A stretch of DNA of 64,000 bases from Hydractinia symbiolongicarpus (GCF_029227915.1 NC_079881.1:20623501-20687500), one strand, 5' to 3'; shown: positions 30,890 to 42,735, numbered from the stretch's first letter. Notes: generated by a model from the sequence alone, not told the origin. Translations and numbers: made by a program.

Positions 30890-32559
30890 TAACATAATTG
30901 TTGGTACGACTGTCGAAAAGGACAAATGCTTGATAATATAAGTGATTAATCACTTTACCAGTCGTGTCAAATGGCATACAAAACAACCCGACTTATTACA
31001 TAAATATTTGTTACTAAGTAATTAAGCTTCGCGACCAAAGCGAAAATACGGAGTCCGTTTACTACACACCCTATTCGGGTGGTCGTACCTATATAGCCTG
31101 ATGCAGTAACATTAGGTGAAAATGTCTTGAAAGCAAAATGTGACAGCTGTTTTAGATCAAAATAAATTATGTATTTTACAGATCTATTATTACAAATATA
31201 ACATCCAATTTATTGCTAAGTTATATTGTAAATATTAATAGAAGTTTAGTTTTGTATTTGCAAAAGGAAGTTTACGGATTTACATTCATAATTGTTATTA
31301 TTTGAAAAGTTTGGACATATTTATATAACTCTTGACAATTTTTTTCCTTTTTTTAAAAAAACAAACTTCGTTCAAAGGAAAAACACAACTTGGTTGTCTT
31401 AACCCCTATTCGGTCCGGGGGGGGGGGCGGATTCCGCCCCCCCTGACGGTTTTTTTTTAATAACTCCTGATTGCTTTGTTATATGGCTATGATACTTACT
31501 GAGTTTCAACATTTATCTATTAGAAACCTGCATGCTAATTTTCTAGGTCCCATACCTTTCAGAGGCTTTGATATTGGCCATTACTCGAAACTACCCCTAA
31601 AAATCTCTATGAAATCCTTATAATGGGAAAAATATAATAACTCCTGTTAGGATTATCCTTAGAACTTGAAACTTGCAACACAACTTTGTTTCATCAAGAA
31701 GAATCATTTTGAATAATTTGAACACGTGACTAATCCGATTTCCCGATTTTGTCGGATTTTACCCGAAAATCAGAAATAAACGGATTTTCGGGCAATTTTT
31801 GGCAATTTTTTATCCGATCCATGTAAAAACCGGAAGATATGTTAAATAACTTTTATTTACCTTTCAGAAACTTCAAACAGAATGTAAAAATTCGCTCTAG
31901 AACAAAAGTAATTATATTTTAAGCAGATAGTGGCATTTTTAAAAATTTTCAAGCTTTTGATGACGTCACAGAAAATGTGCTGACGCAAGCAAGTTTTTTT
32001 TGGCGCCATTTTGTTCCTTTTATGACGTACTATAAGTGTGCCAAGTTTGATTCAATTTGAACAACCCTATGAAAAGTTATTAAGGGGGGGCGGAGTCCGC
32101 CCCCCCCCCGGTCATAGTATGTTCGAAAAACCCCGGACCGAATAGGGTTAACTGTTGCTGTAAGAAGATCTGAGCGTGAAAGAACGCTTGGTGTGCTACG
32201 TTTGTGCTTCTCTTTGTGCTTTTTTACCTAGGATTTAAAATGTTTAATGGCACTGGTTTGTAGTCAGGCTATAGCGAACGCTGTGTGGTGGTAATGTAGC
32301 TAGCTACATAAGGTTCAAAGACTTCTTCAACACACCAAGTACTAGCTAGCTAGCCGAAAGAAGAAGCTAAGTATCACTTAAACTTTGTAGCTAAACAGGG
32401 AGACTAGCTAATTAGGAAGACTAGCTAGTTAGTTAACTGTCCAGGTAAGCCAGATTGGCCATGTACAGGTTTTAACTTTATTGCAGAGGTGAACCTTTAG
32501 CTGGCAAGCGTTGTTTTGCCTAGGAACAAATGTCAACTTTTCAAAGTTTTTATCCAGAA
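30890..32559. other. 3' flank of B2 with a TTAA-flanked MITE
   Basis: Outside the MITE the sequence follows the B1 3' flank (9148-9960). It contains GCTAGCTA-rich stretches near 32280-32450. No gene is supported. Confidence 0.55.
31399..32151. mobile_element. TTAA-flanked MITE (piggyBac-like target site)
   Basis: Both borders are TTAA (31399-31402 and 32148-32151). The termini are inverted repeats, CCCTATTCGGTCCGGGG on the left and its exact complement on the right, followed by a second inverted pair rich in G and C (ggggcggattccgcccc and ggggcggagtccgcccc). The paired site in B1 (about 9670-9685) is uninterrupted, confirming insertion. About 750 bp with no transposase ORF. Diverged relatives of its interior lie at about 4060-4400, 13600-14200 and 35870-36830. 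Confidence 0.75.
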
Positions 32560-33789
32560 AGGTTAGAACACTTTACCTGTTTTTACAAAAAAATGAAAAA
32601 AAATGAAGACGAATTAGACAGTTTTCATCATAAATTCGCACCAACGGAGAGATGCTGGTAAATTGTTTTTGATCTTCGGCGATACAATTGTGAAAAATTA
32701 GGCCTTCCTACTGCGAGAAATACGTTCCTCCGAACATTGCACAATTGCTTAAACTCCGCAACAAAACGAATTAGCGGATGGAAAGTTCATTTTTTTGATT
32801 AAACATGGTTGGAATGCCACGTGCTGCCTCTACCATGACCATTTTAAACAACAACTGCAGAGCAGCGGTCATAGGGACACTTTTTATCGTTTTCTAGTGT
32901 CTATTCCGTCACACGATCCTTCACTCGACAATTTGAAATTAAATAACTACAAGTAGCTATAGAGCAGACATACGGCGTTCCCTCAATTGAGAAAAACTTC
33001 CAAAACACCCCTTTCTCCACTTCAATGTTATGTCGGGTCGGGTCCTTTGAATAATGTTGCTTAGTTTGAAATAACGTTCACTGTGAGGATTCATAATTGT
33101 CAACAAACGAATAGGGAACATGATTCATTTTTGGGATCAACTTTTTTGATTTATTGTGAGAGATATGGCGGCGTGCTATTTGCAATTTTTAATATGACAG
33201 ATATGCCGGCTTGATATCTACAACTTTTAAACGACCTGTAAATATTCAAATATGAAGGAGCCACTTGGATTTACTACAGATTATATATCATTCTGTTGAT
33301 AGCAGGAGAAATTTAGACCAGATTTCACAGGATTTATTAAAGAGTAAAAACAGAGACCAAGTAGATAAAGTTCAAAAATTATTTACTTTAGATAACAGCC
33401 TTACCTTAGCATATTTGATTATCAAGAAAGCTAGTATAAATAGACTGTAAAAGAAAAGTTGTGGTTGTAAGGCATTTTGTAACCGTTGTTGCGACTCTAA
33501 TGTCACGACTTTAGTAGGAAGATGCTAATAACTGAGCGAACTAACAACGGGCAGTCCTACTTGTTGTCTTGCGTGTGTGTGAGATTCCAAATTTATTTCC
33601 GGTGCATAGACAAAAGTGTGAAAAATTAAATTGATCTAAAGTAAAAAATTCGACAACAAATATAGTTTGCGACAATAATGTTTATCTAAACAAATACCTA
33701 CATATATATCTTATCTGAAGATGAACAATTAAATTTTACTAATTTTGCGTTTTTGTTTTAATTCTGTGTAAATTGACGAAAAATAATGC

Positions 33790-34075
33790 AGACATGTAGT
33801 GTAGTGACAGCGCTTTTGCCTTTAATTGATATAGTTTCAGGTTCAGAGTCCTCACTCCGGGGACCTTTAAATGTAGCGTTGTCAGCCCATGTGGTGTTAT
33901 CTACTAGGCGCTAACCCGCTTGTGTGTCATGCAAGCGAGTCAGATCAATGCTTCAGATATCTCTGGCCGCAATGCAACATAGTTACAGAAGGAGAAGATG
34001 AAGAGCCAGCCGTTATGGTAGAATCCCCAAGGAATTTTAAACTTCCCGTTACTTACTTACTCACTTACTAAAATT
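33790..34075 (+). repeat. tRNA-Lys-derived SINE, copy 3
   Basis: Head with gcCTTTAATTG-like anticodon arm and GGTTCAGAGTCC (B box with a one-base insertion) near 33840. The body is as in the other two copies, and the 3' tail acttacttactcacttact near 34050-34070 is the longest of the three. Confidence 0.55.
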
Positions 34076-34804
34076 CTTAAAATTGTAAAAGTTTCGAGTC
34101 TATTCCTAAGAAAAGTAATTTCAAATTTTTTTATCAGTCGCATAAACAGTCACAAAAATAGTTGTGGAAAACCACAAATATTTTGTTGCCATCTTGTAAA
34201 AGTAAAACCAATTAATTTGATTATAGGAAATTTATGCTAATTAAAAAAAAAAAAAACACGAAAGATGCTTTTTCCCTTTAATTAATGAGTGTTTGACGCA
34301 CGGGCGAGTATTTAGTGTTAAATTAACATGATCAAATGTCATCAGGTACTTTTTGGGTGTATATGCTCCGAGGTGACACTTTATATTAATGCAAATAATG
34401 GAAACGAAATTTAGAAGAAAGATGGCTATAAGACTTTGATTTGTTCTTAATTTTGTACAGAGAGAAGGTTCCCTTAATCTTAAGTGACGAAACGTTTCTC
34501 ATGTGTTTTTTCCTCTTTCACAGTCTTAATTCTCTATAAAGAGGAAGTTATTTAGATTTTAGTGACAAAAACTTTCTCAAGCGTTTCGTTTTAAATGAAT
34601 GAATTAGGATTTTTGGAGTCCAAACAGTGTAGATATATCACTTTCTAATCCTTATATCTTATAACTGATATGACGGAAGATAGTGCAACGGCGATCGAAA
34701 CTATTTTTAAATATGCATTGTAATGTTCTACGTACATTTTGTCTTTAAATTGCTTGCAAGACTTACACATAACTTTTATTTGACAAAACAATTTTAGACT
34801 CTCA

Positions 34805-34915
34805 TTTAAATAATTTAATTAACTCTTGACACTTGCATTCTTACGAAAGCATTAAAATACGTCATTAAACTTCACCACGCATTTAAAACTTCTCTGAATG
34901 GCTATATAAAGCAAA
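34805..34915 (+). promoter_or_regulatory. Conserved upstream region and TATA box of broken copy A3
   Basis: TTAATTTAATTAA-type palindromic region, gcattcttacgaaagcattaaaatacgtcattaaacttcaccacgcat, then an intact ggctatataaagcaaaag. The promoter looks healthier than the gene it precedes. Confidence 0.45.
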
Positions 34916-35074
34916 AGTAGATATGTTGGTTAGGGTTAAATTTGTGTTTAAAATTTGTGTTTACCTTTTTTGTTGTGCTATGGTGAGAGCAGTAAGTTCA
35001 TATTAGTAATCTTTTTCACGTTGTATTTATCTTTTTTAACGTCATTTTGAATTTGCATGCTTTGTATTTTTTAT

Positions 35075-35185
35075 GTTCAACCAAACAAACAAAATCCTTA
35101 AAAACCAAACAACAAACAAACAACAACTAAAGTGAAATGCGTCACAATTGTTAATTCATCGGAAAAGCAAATGAAATTAAAATAA
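35075..35185 (+). pseudogene. Cationic microprotein gene copy A3 (exon 2 only, broken)
   Basis: The sequence equivalent to exon 2 is clear (gttcaaccaaacaaacaaaatcc at the start, gtgaaatgcgtcacaattgttaattc near the end). The acceptor cag|g of the sister copies is tat|g here, and a 4-bp expansion in the CAA/ACA tract near 35115 shifts the frame. No exon 1 is found: the expected place upstream is deleted. It cannot make the peptide. The 3' flank is shared with A1. Confidence 0.75.
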
Positions 35186-36839
35186 AGGCAACAAGACTTC
35201 ATGAATTTGTGGAGAGAAACATGCAGTTAAAAAGTTTCTCAAACAAGTAAACACAAAGTTGCAAAGAGCGTAGTTGTTGGTTAAATGCCGGATTAAAGAG
35301 ACTTCTGTTGTTCCAAAGCATAGACAATAGTGCAAGAACGTTGGCTTTAGCTAGTGAAAAGTTATTTTAACAAAATGTAAAATTTAAACGTGCAAGAATA
35401 AGATCTCTAAATAAGAAAGTTCTTATTTACTCCCCCTTGTCATGCTACACACTTATCTACAAATATGTTTATGCTTATATCAAGAGCACGTGGTGCAAAA
35501 GAAAGAGAATGCAACAAACCTTTACCAATACGTTTTTTTTATTTCCCTAAGTAACTAATTAGAGATTTACAGGTAAATAATTCCAAACAACCGGCAAGAG
35601 TTTAGTCACGTCGAAAGTTTTTTAAAAACATAATTTTTAGGTTTTTTGTCTTTTATGATAAAATCGATCCGGTTATGATTACGTGTTAAGCTATTTTCTG
35701 AAGATTTCAGGGAATCCTTGCACTAGGCTACCGAAAAGTGCCAAAAATTCGCGTTGCAGCGTTTATATAAGACGCATGTACAATACACAATCGGAATTTA
35801 TCGCACTTTTCTTTTTTCATTCTACCTCCAAACTATGAAGAACACCACTCTCATTCTAGACGATATGAAAACGAAACACTATTCGCTCCGCTCCTCTGCC
35901 AGTTTTATATTTTACTAACTTCGTTTAGCTATATTTGCTGGATGGTATATTATATATTAGACACGCGCCTGCTTAACGCTTAGGTCCCATACCTCACACA
36001 ACCTAAGATTTTAGCTATTAATCGAAACCACCCCTTAACTTTCTAGGAAAACTTTATAATAAAAAGATTTAACTTCCATTAGGATTAGGACTTACAACAT
36101 GATATTACTTCTTTAAAAAACGTTGATTATCGTTGTTTTCCAATTGTTTAGGATTTTACTTGAAAGTCGGAAAAATCAGATTATCGGATAATTTTTGGCT
36201 TTTAATCATAAGAAATATGTAAAAAGCGTAAGACCGTAAGATTAATAACTTTTAGGTGGTTCTCGACATCTTTGTTGGTAACTTGTCGCAATGGCGGTTT
36301 TTAAGGCATTTTTTAAAGTTGGCAAAAACCATTCCCTTGTCAATGACCGCAGCCTTGTGACTGCAAAAATGCGTATTCTGTATATACCCAGGTACGCTAA
36401 GCAGCGTTTAGAATTCTCTAGTTGCACTGTCTAAAACGTCGAAATTACCAAATAATAACGGTATTCTGAAATATCAGACGAAGGGTCGTGCCAGTCGATA
36501 AGGCCCGTGGATAATGCAATTGACACAGCTTAATTGTTTCACCAATTCATCTAAGATCGTAAGTCCTCAGTCAGCTTTAAAAATTAGCATTATCCGTGAC
36601 AAAATTTTCTCTTACTAATTGTAGAACTAAAGTAATTGCATTTTAGGCAGATAGTGGCATTTTGTACAAATTTTGACCTTTTAATGACGTCACAGAAAAT
36701 TGCTGACATAAGCAAAAAATTTTACCATTTTTTATTGTTAGAACATACTATAACTTTACCAAGCTTGATTGCATTTGGGAGAACGTATCAGAAGTTTTGG
36801 AATTGTCCTAACAAGGCATTTCGGTGAATGATTAGTATC
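35186..36839. repeat. 3' flank of A3 with a long MITE relic
   Basis: About 35280-35540 follows the A1 3' flank. About 35870-36830 contains pieces related to the TTAA element at 31399 ('ttaacttccattagg', 'tgacgtcacagaaaattgctgacataagcaa', 'actataactttaccaagcttgattgcat'). No gene is supported. Confidence 0.5.
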
Positions 36840-38923
36840 TCAGCGCAAGTTATGTTTCAAGTTATGTTTTTAAAGAGGTGGATTTTGTTCAACTAAGCCG
36901 AGCTCTACGGGTTAAGGTTAGTGGTTCCTTTCAAGGGAACGAGTTCAAGGACGCCATATTGATTATACTCCAGCTTGTTCAACAAGCTGCGAACCTAAAA
37001 TTTTTGAAGCAAAAAGAAATATTTGGTTGGGTTGGTATAATTATTTAACTGCCTAAATTTCAGTTCTATCAACGTTAAGATATTCCTTTAATTGTGTCTA
37101 TGTTTTCATATATTAAGATAAAAATATCATCACGTTTTCTAGGCATGTGTAAATCTGAATCTATTTCAAGATTTTAACAATCTACAAATGTAGATTTTAG
37201 GGCAGCATTCTGCTGAGGCCAGCTACCTGAAGCTAGCCTTATTTATTCTTATTGTTTTAAAGTTTGGAATATTATTATTTATTTTTATGTAGGGGTTGTG
37301 GCTCTCTAGCTAGCTCTTTAACACTTCTAGCTGAAGAGTTAAGTTAGTCAAATGCAGTTTGTCTAGCTACAACAAAATTCTTAATCAATTCAGTTAGATG
37401 GTAGTGGCACCTTTCATTACTGTCATGAAAACTTACTCCGCAAAATTGCTGAGTCATTTTTTTAGCTGGATGGCTGTTTTCTGTGTATTTATTTAAACCG
37501 AAGTTGCAATAACGTTTTTTGGAAAAGGGTATTTTGCCAATAAAAATTCCTTTGGCTGTTTACCTGTACTAAGCGCACAACCCGTTGTTAGCGACAGATT
37601 GCTCCTTGTTTGTTTTGTTTAAATGGAAGCTGTGATAAGTTTTTCTGCAAGGGTATACAGCTATATGGATATAGGTTACACGGTTTACCTGAACGTAGTG
37701 AGCGCTTAGGAGAGTGTTAGCAGAGTGTTAACAGAGTGTATCCTGTGTTGTTATGTAAAAGTTACAACACAAGATTGGCCGACTGTTTTTGCTATTGCAG
37801 TGTGACATGAGTTGTAAACTGTGTTTTTATTTTAGCTAAAGTTGTGGAAAGTTATTTTTTGAAAGAAAATATATTACAGCGGAAAGATCATAATGTTTTG
37901 TGCCTATTTTAAAAAAAAATATTACATCGGAAACACCACAATGTTCTGCGCCTCACTCGATTTATGACATACTATACTAAAGCGCTCCACCTGAATGTGT
38001 GGCATAGTTTACAGTTCTTACTAATCGCTCTTCAAGGCATTCAACGCTGGGTAACACATATATACATGTGGCTTAACCCTGCGTTTCGACTCCGGGTCCC
38101 AAAACTAGTCTAAATATTAATAACACGGAATCGCATTTATTTAGTCTTTTTTGTAATTCCAAACCAATGAACGTAGTCAAAACCTTTTTTGTTTCTTTAG
38201 CATACTTCTATTTCTTTTGTTTCTTTAAACTTGTAGGATCCAACTTTATGGTCAAATCTTATATATCTTAAACTTGATAACGATTTTAGTCATGTCGCAG
38301 GTATAATAAAACATTTCCGAAATATTACTACACCACAAGCAATAGTACTTAATAAATTGATATGCAAAAACGTCTTCGTTTCTTTCTTATGAATGTTAAG
38401 TGTAGTGCAGTGTTGTTAAAGTAATAATTTTCACAGATTACTTTTTCACGAGCATCTGATTCTGAGGTCTGATCGGCTCGCATTTTTTTTACCGCATTGG
38501 GCTACTTAAACATATGACCCTTGCTTTGGCCGCTAACAGTAACGTGTTGGTATGTTCTAGCCTTTATTTCATGCACTACATGAAACATTTTGCAAGTTTA
38601 ATGATGATGAGGTGACAAAACAGCAAGCTGTAATGATAATACTTGTCTAAGGACAGGTGGTTACGTCTATGTAGAGGTTGTACCCTTTAAAGATTCCGAA
38701 TTAATTCAAATACCATGGGATAATACCTATTTATTTTAAAAAACGAACAACATTGTAGAAGTTCCGTACAAAACAGGCTACTGGCGACCTTTACACACGA
38801 ACAAGAATCTGAAATCTTTTAGCCTGCGAAGGCTTTTTATTTTGTTTTCTTTTGAAATTTTAAATAATTATCGTTACAATTTTGTCCTTAGAGAGATGCT
38901 TGTAAATACAACTTATAATAATG
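36840..38923. other. Intergenic, nothing recognised
   Basis: AT-rich DNA beyond the duplicated locus with no conserved ORF. A copy of the motif gatgatgaggtgacaaaacag near 38605 is related to the tandem duplication that follows. Confidence 0.5.
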
Positions 38924-39293
38924 CTAGTTTTAGATTGAAAAATAATTTTTAAAAACTTCTATTTAAGTAAAGTGTTACAGTACATGATGTTCTCTAAGTC
39001 ATGGCGGGGCTTAAATGCGTACTTATTACTTATTGATGATGAGGTGACAAAACAGTTGGCTGTTATGACAATACTTGTCTAATGGCAAGCGATAGTAAAA
39101 TGTAAAGTCTAGTTTTAGATTGAAAAATAATTTTTAAAAACTTCTATTTAAGTAAAGTGTTACAGTACATGATGTTCTCTAAGTCATGGCGGGGCTTAAA
39201 TGCGTACTTATTACTTATTGATGATGAGGTGACAAAACAGTTGGCTGTTATGACAATACTTGTCTAATGGCAAGCGATAGTAAAATGTAAAGG
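38924..39293. repeat. Perfect tandem duplication of 185 bp
   Basis: 38924-39108 and 39109-39293 appear identical, both starting ctagttttagattg and ending taaaatgtaaag. A third, diverged partial copy of its second half lies at about 38603-38660 (gatgatgaggtgacaaaacagcaagctg...acttgtctaa). Confidence 0.9.
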
Positions 39294-39454
39294 TCCCAAC
39301 CCTATAAAGGTTTTGCATCTAAGCAAAATATCCCTTATTACAAGGATTTTTATTAAATAAACCATTAAGAGCAAACATTTATAAAAAGGATAGTCACAGC
39401 AACAAAAAAGCAAGTTAAATAAAATAGGTGCACATAAAATAAAAAAACAAATAA

Positions 39455-40041
39455 AACTTATTAAAATTAAGGTATCCTAAAGCAGATAAAATTTGAAATG
39501 ATTCTTAAAGAATGTAAATTGAAGTAATCAACTATCTGTGCGCCAGGACTTGTGAACCCGGCCGTAGCTTTCTCACACTTAAGCCAGGTGTTTTGCTGGT
39601 TTTTGATAAATGCCCAGTAATGCCCGGCTTTCAATGTACCAGAATAGTTGATAGTTGCAAGTAGTTGTTATTTAACGATATGTCATCGGTTGAGTGGGAT
39701 TTAACATGATGTTTCATGGGAAGGGAGTTAACTACCCTGTTGTCTTTGAATGTTGACACGTTTATCGATGAGTATCTTATTAACTGTACAATGAGAATAT
39801 TACCACAGTTAGAAAGCTCAGTCTCAATAGTGCTCTCCTGATGTATCAAACACTGGGGATAAAACAATTTGTCACCACCCAGAAGCAGTTGTGGTTGTAA
39901 AAGTGTGCTGTAACCGTCCGGTATTGACTTGCACATAGGTAAAGTTAGTATGGTTACCTTGTGTTCCCTTGAAGATGCGAAAAAGCAGGAGTTACACGAG
40001 GTTGTTGTTGTCAGAACTATAGAGAGAAAATTGTCAACCAC
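39455..40041 (-). pseudogene. Ubiquitin-specific protease (USP) C-terminal half fragment
   Basis: A minus-strand frame (40041-39631) has features of the USP fold: a Cys-x-x-Cys pair, an FYPQC word that would be the second pair with one Cys lost, and ILIVQLIRYSS matching the strand before the finger-to-palm core. The His box follows in a shifted frame at about 39620-39590, GTLKAGHYWAFIK, with a Trp-rich stretch after it. The frame breaks at about 39630 (VH then stop). The N-terminal Cys box is absent. This is a fragment of a deubiquitinase gene or of one carried by an element, not functional. Whether host or transposon-borne cannot be told. Confidence 0.6.
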
Positions 40042-40819
40042 AGGGAATGACCCAATCAGCTCGAAATAGAAAATAATTCAAAAGAGTTATAATCCTTACA
40101 ATTAATGCTTGCAATATGGTCGAACTTGGCTAAACTTGTCACGATACTACCAAGGTAGTTTAGTTGCTGAAGATATAATTTAAAATTACTCATTTCAGTA
40201 CCAGATCGCATTGTAGCAAAAGTAAAAAAAGTAAAGCATCTGATTTACAGGTAATACAAAGACATAACACATGTGAGAATGTTGAGTAAACACCTTTCCA
40301 CTTACCTTAAGACCACCTAATCCATGATGTGCAAAAAAATGCAATAGTTTTATTCACTTTTTTGTTCCATACACGACAATAATTATTTTCATAAAAATCA
40401 ACAAGCGTATCGTGACTGTAATAATTCAGTACATTGAACAATTCAACGTACGATGTAACATAGATAATTCACAGGAGATTACTGCAAAATTACACGTTAA
40501 AAGTATGTAATAGCAAGACGCAGGAAATAAGTACATGCAAAAAAAGTCTTGATTACGAAATAATTCCTCCAATTCCTCCAAATCAGCTAGTCTATAGTAT
40601 AGCAAATCCTTGCGCAAAGGGAGATATTCACCAATTGCATACATGGACCCACTGTACTTATAAAAGCTGTTTATGGTATAAAACGGAGTGAAAATTAAAT
40701 CAATATAGAAAGTGTTGCGAAGAGGTTGCCAAGGCAAAGGCATTATGCGCGGCAAAAAGGCATAGGAAGGGTAGGTAAAGGCAGGCAAGAAAACAGGAAG
40801 AGGAATCAGCAAGGCAGGC
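40042..40819. other. Region between USP fragment and Gypsy relic
   Basis: It contains a 128-codon minus-strand frame (40812-40426) with no recognisable domain. Composition and position just outside an LTR do not support a gene. Confidence 0.4.
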
Positions 40820-40964
40820 TGTTATGATATTTTTCTTGTGTTTAATGTTGTGTTACCTATTATATTTATAGATTAGCTCAGTTTTAGCTTCTTTGAAGCA
40901 ATATTAAGTTATTCACTACAATCAAAAAAGCTATATTTGATCAATAAACATCATAGAGCGCTAT

Positions 40965-41315
40965 ATGAAGCCGGGCAGACTGAGTGTTGATCCTAGTGCT
41001 GCGGATGCTGACCGAACTTATAAACATTGGTTTCGTACGTTTGAAAACTTTATACAATCGTTAACTGGTTCTCAGAGCATAGCATTTAATAAGTTGAAAC
41101 TTTTAATAAATTATATCGATCCGAACATGTATATATCAGAATGTAAAGACTTTGAGAAAGCAATACAGACTTTGAAGGAACTTTTTGTAAAACCAAAGAG
41201 TGTAATTCTTGCTAGACATGTATTATCCTTGAGAAAACAAAAGGCTAGCGAAACTCTCCACCAATTTTTGAATGAAATAAAACCCTTGCTAAAGAATGCG
41301 ACTTTCATCCTGTGA
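40965..41315 (+). pseudogene. Gypsy gag N-terminal fragment
   Basis: 117 codons beginning MKPGRLSVDPSAADADRTYK and continuing with a capsid-like helical region (FENFIQSL, FEKAIQTLKELF, ARHVLSLRKQK, ETLHQFLNEIK). The start lies directly after the LTR region. The usual zinc-knuckle part is missing: the frame ends at TGA 41313 and the next segment is already protease. Confidence 0.7.
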
Positions 41316-41699
41316 GTGCAGAGGAAATCTTTTCGAGTCATGTCACCGGTTTTGATAAATGATACATATACAGCAGAAGCATTAATTGACAGTGGATGTA
41401 CAGACAAAAGTTTTATTAGTGAACTATTGTGCATAACCTTGAATTTAGGAGTAACACGAGCACCTAGCATGATTGAAATAGCTTCAACCGCATTATCCAC
41501 TAAATCAATCGGTTTTTGCCAAATATCGCTGAAAAATCGTAAATATATGTCTGTGAAACTGTATGTATTGAATGGTCTTGCAGCTGATGTTATTCTTGGT
41601 ACCGACTTCCAAGAGCAACATGAAAGTATAACAATCAAGTATGGAGGAAATAAACCACCTTTGGGTTTTGTTAGGGTCATAAGCTATTTGCACATGTAA
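41316..41699 (+). pseudogene. Gypsy aspartic protease fragment
   Basis: Contains the retropepsin motif ALIDSGCTDKSFI with catalytic Asp, and further on DVILGTDF, the conserved flap-side/Ile-Leu-Gly element. It is in the same frame as the gag piece but separated by a stop. Joined to the RT region only after further breaks. Confidence 0.7.
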
Positions 41700-42735
41700 C
41701 TGCCGATTGTAAACCAATAGCGTCGAAATCAAGAAAATATTCAAAAAGTGACCAGGATTTTTTCAAATCAGAAACAAAACGCTTATCTGAAGCAAAAAAC
41801 ATCGAATCAAGCATTTCACCGTGGAGAGCACAAGTACCAGTGGTTCAAGAGAAAATGAAAAGGCGAATGGTTGTTGATTATTCTGAAACTATCGATAAGT
41901 ATACGCAATTAGATGCATAGACGAGATGGTTAGTAAAATAGCGAAGTATAAGTATTATAGCACTACCGATCTTCGTGCTGCTTATCATCAGATACCAATG
42001 TCAGAGGATGATAAAGCATTCACTGCATTTGAAGGGGATGGGCAGCTGTGGCAATACCCCAGAATGCCATTCGGGGTAACAAATGGTACATTATGTTTCC
42101 AATGAAAAATGGATAAATTTGTAATCAGAAATGATTTATCAGACCTAAATTTACAAAACTTGCGTAAAGCTGCAGAGAAAAAAATCTCACAATGAATGAA
42201 GAAAAGTGTGTTCACCCTACCAAAACTGTTGATCTGCTAGGTTGTCGCATCTCATATAATTCTATTCAACAAGACGCACAACGATTAGCACCATTACTCA
42301 ATTTACCAATACCATCACATCCAAAATCGCTTAAACGAATCATTGGTTTTTTTCGTATTACGCAAGAAGTCAAGAAATCAAACCCAGGTATTACCAACCG
42401 ACTAAAACACATCTTAACAAAGTCACTCAACGTTTTGAACGAATTTCGATTGACTTCAAAGGGCCGCTAACCTCCAGAATACATCCATTCTTGCTAACAA
42501 TAGTAGATGAATACTCGAGATTTCCTTTTGCATATCCTGTTAAAGACGTATCCCACATTAACAGTAATCAAATGTCTGACAAATTTATTTTCAGTATTTG
42601 GCACTCCTGGATATGTTCATTCAGATCGTGGGGCATCCTTCATATCAGAGGAACTAAAAAAACTGGTTGCATACAAAAGGCATTCCTTCCAGCAGGACCA
42701 CTCCATACAACCCCACTGGAAATAGTCATGTAGAA
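41700..42735 (+). pseudogene. Gypsy RT and integrase fragments
   Basis: RT fingers/palm pieces appear in several frames (RRMVVDYSETI near 41865; TTDLRAAYHQIPMSEDDKAF near 41957; WQYPRMPFGVTNG near 42050). The stretch with the catalytic YxDD is deleted. LLGCRISY near 42233 belongs to the region after it. Integrase pieces follow: RIDFKGPL near 42445, then LTIVDEYSRFPFAYPV with the first Asp, and VHSDRGASF near 42615 with the second. Multiple stops and shifts make it inactive. Confidence 0.7.

Larger units (their letters stand above)
32560..35074 (+). repeat. Segmental-duplication block A3, upstream part
   Basis: Counterpart of 1060-3240 and 10380-12579. The landmarks are in the same order, including the SINE and the promoter segment, but exon 1 of the gene is deleted around 34935-34975. 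Confidence 0.8.

Noticed and set aside
41988-42215. Minus-strand ORF across the Gypsy RT
   Set aside because: Shadow of the RT fragment on the + strand.
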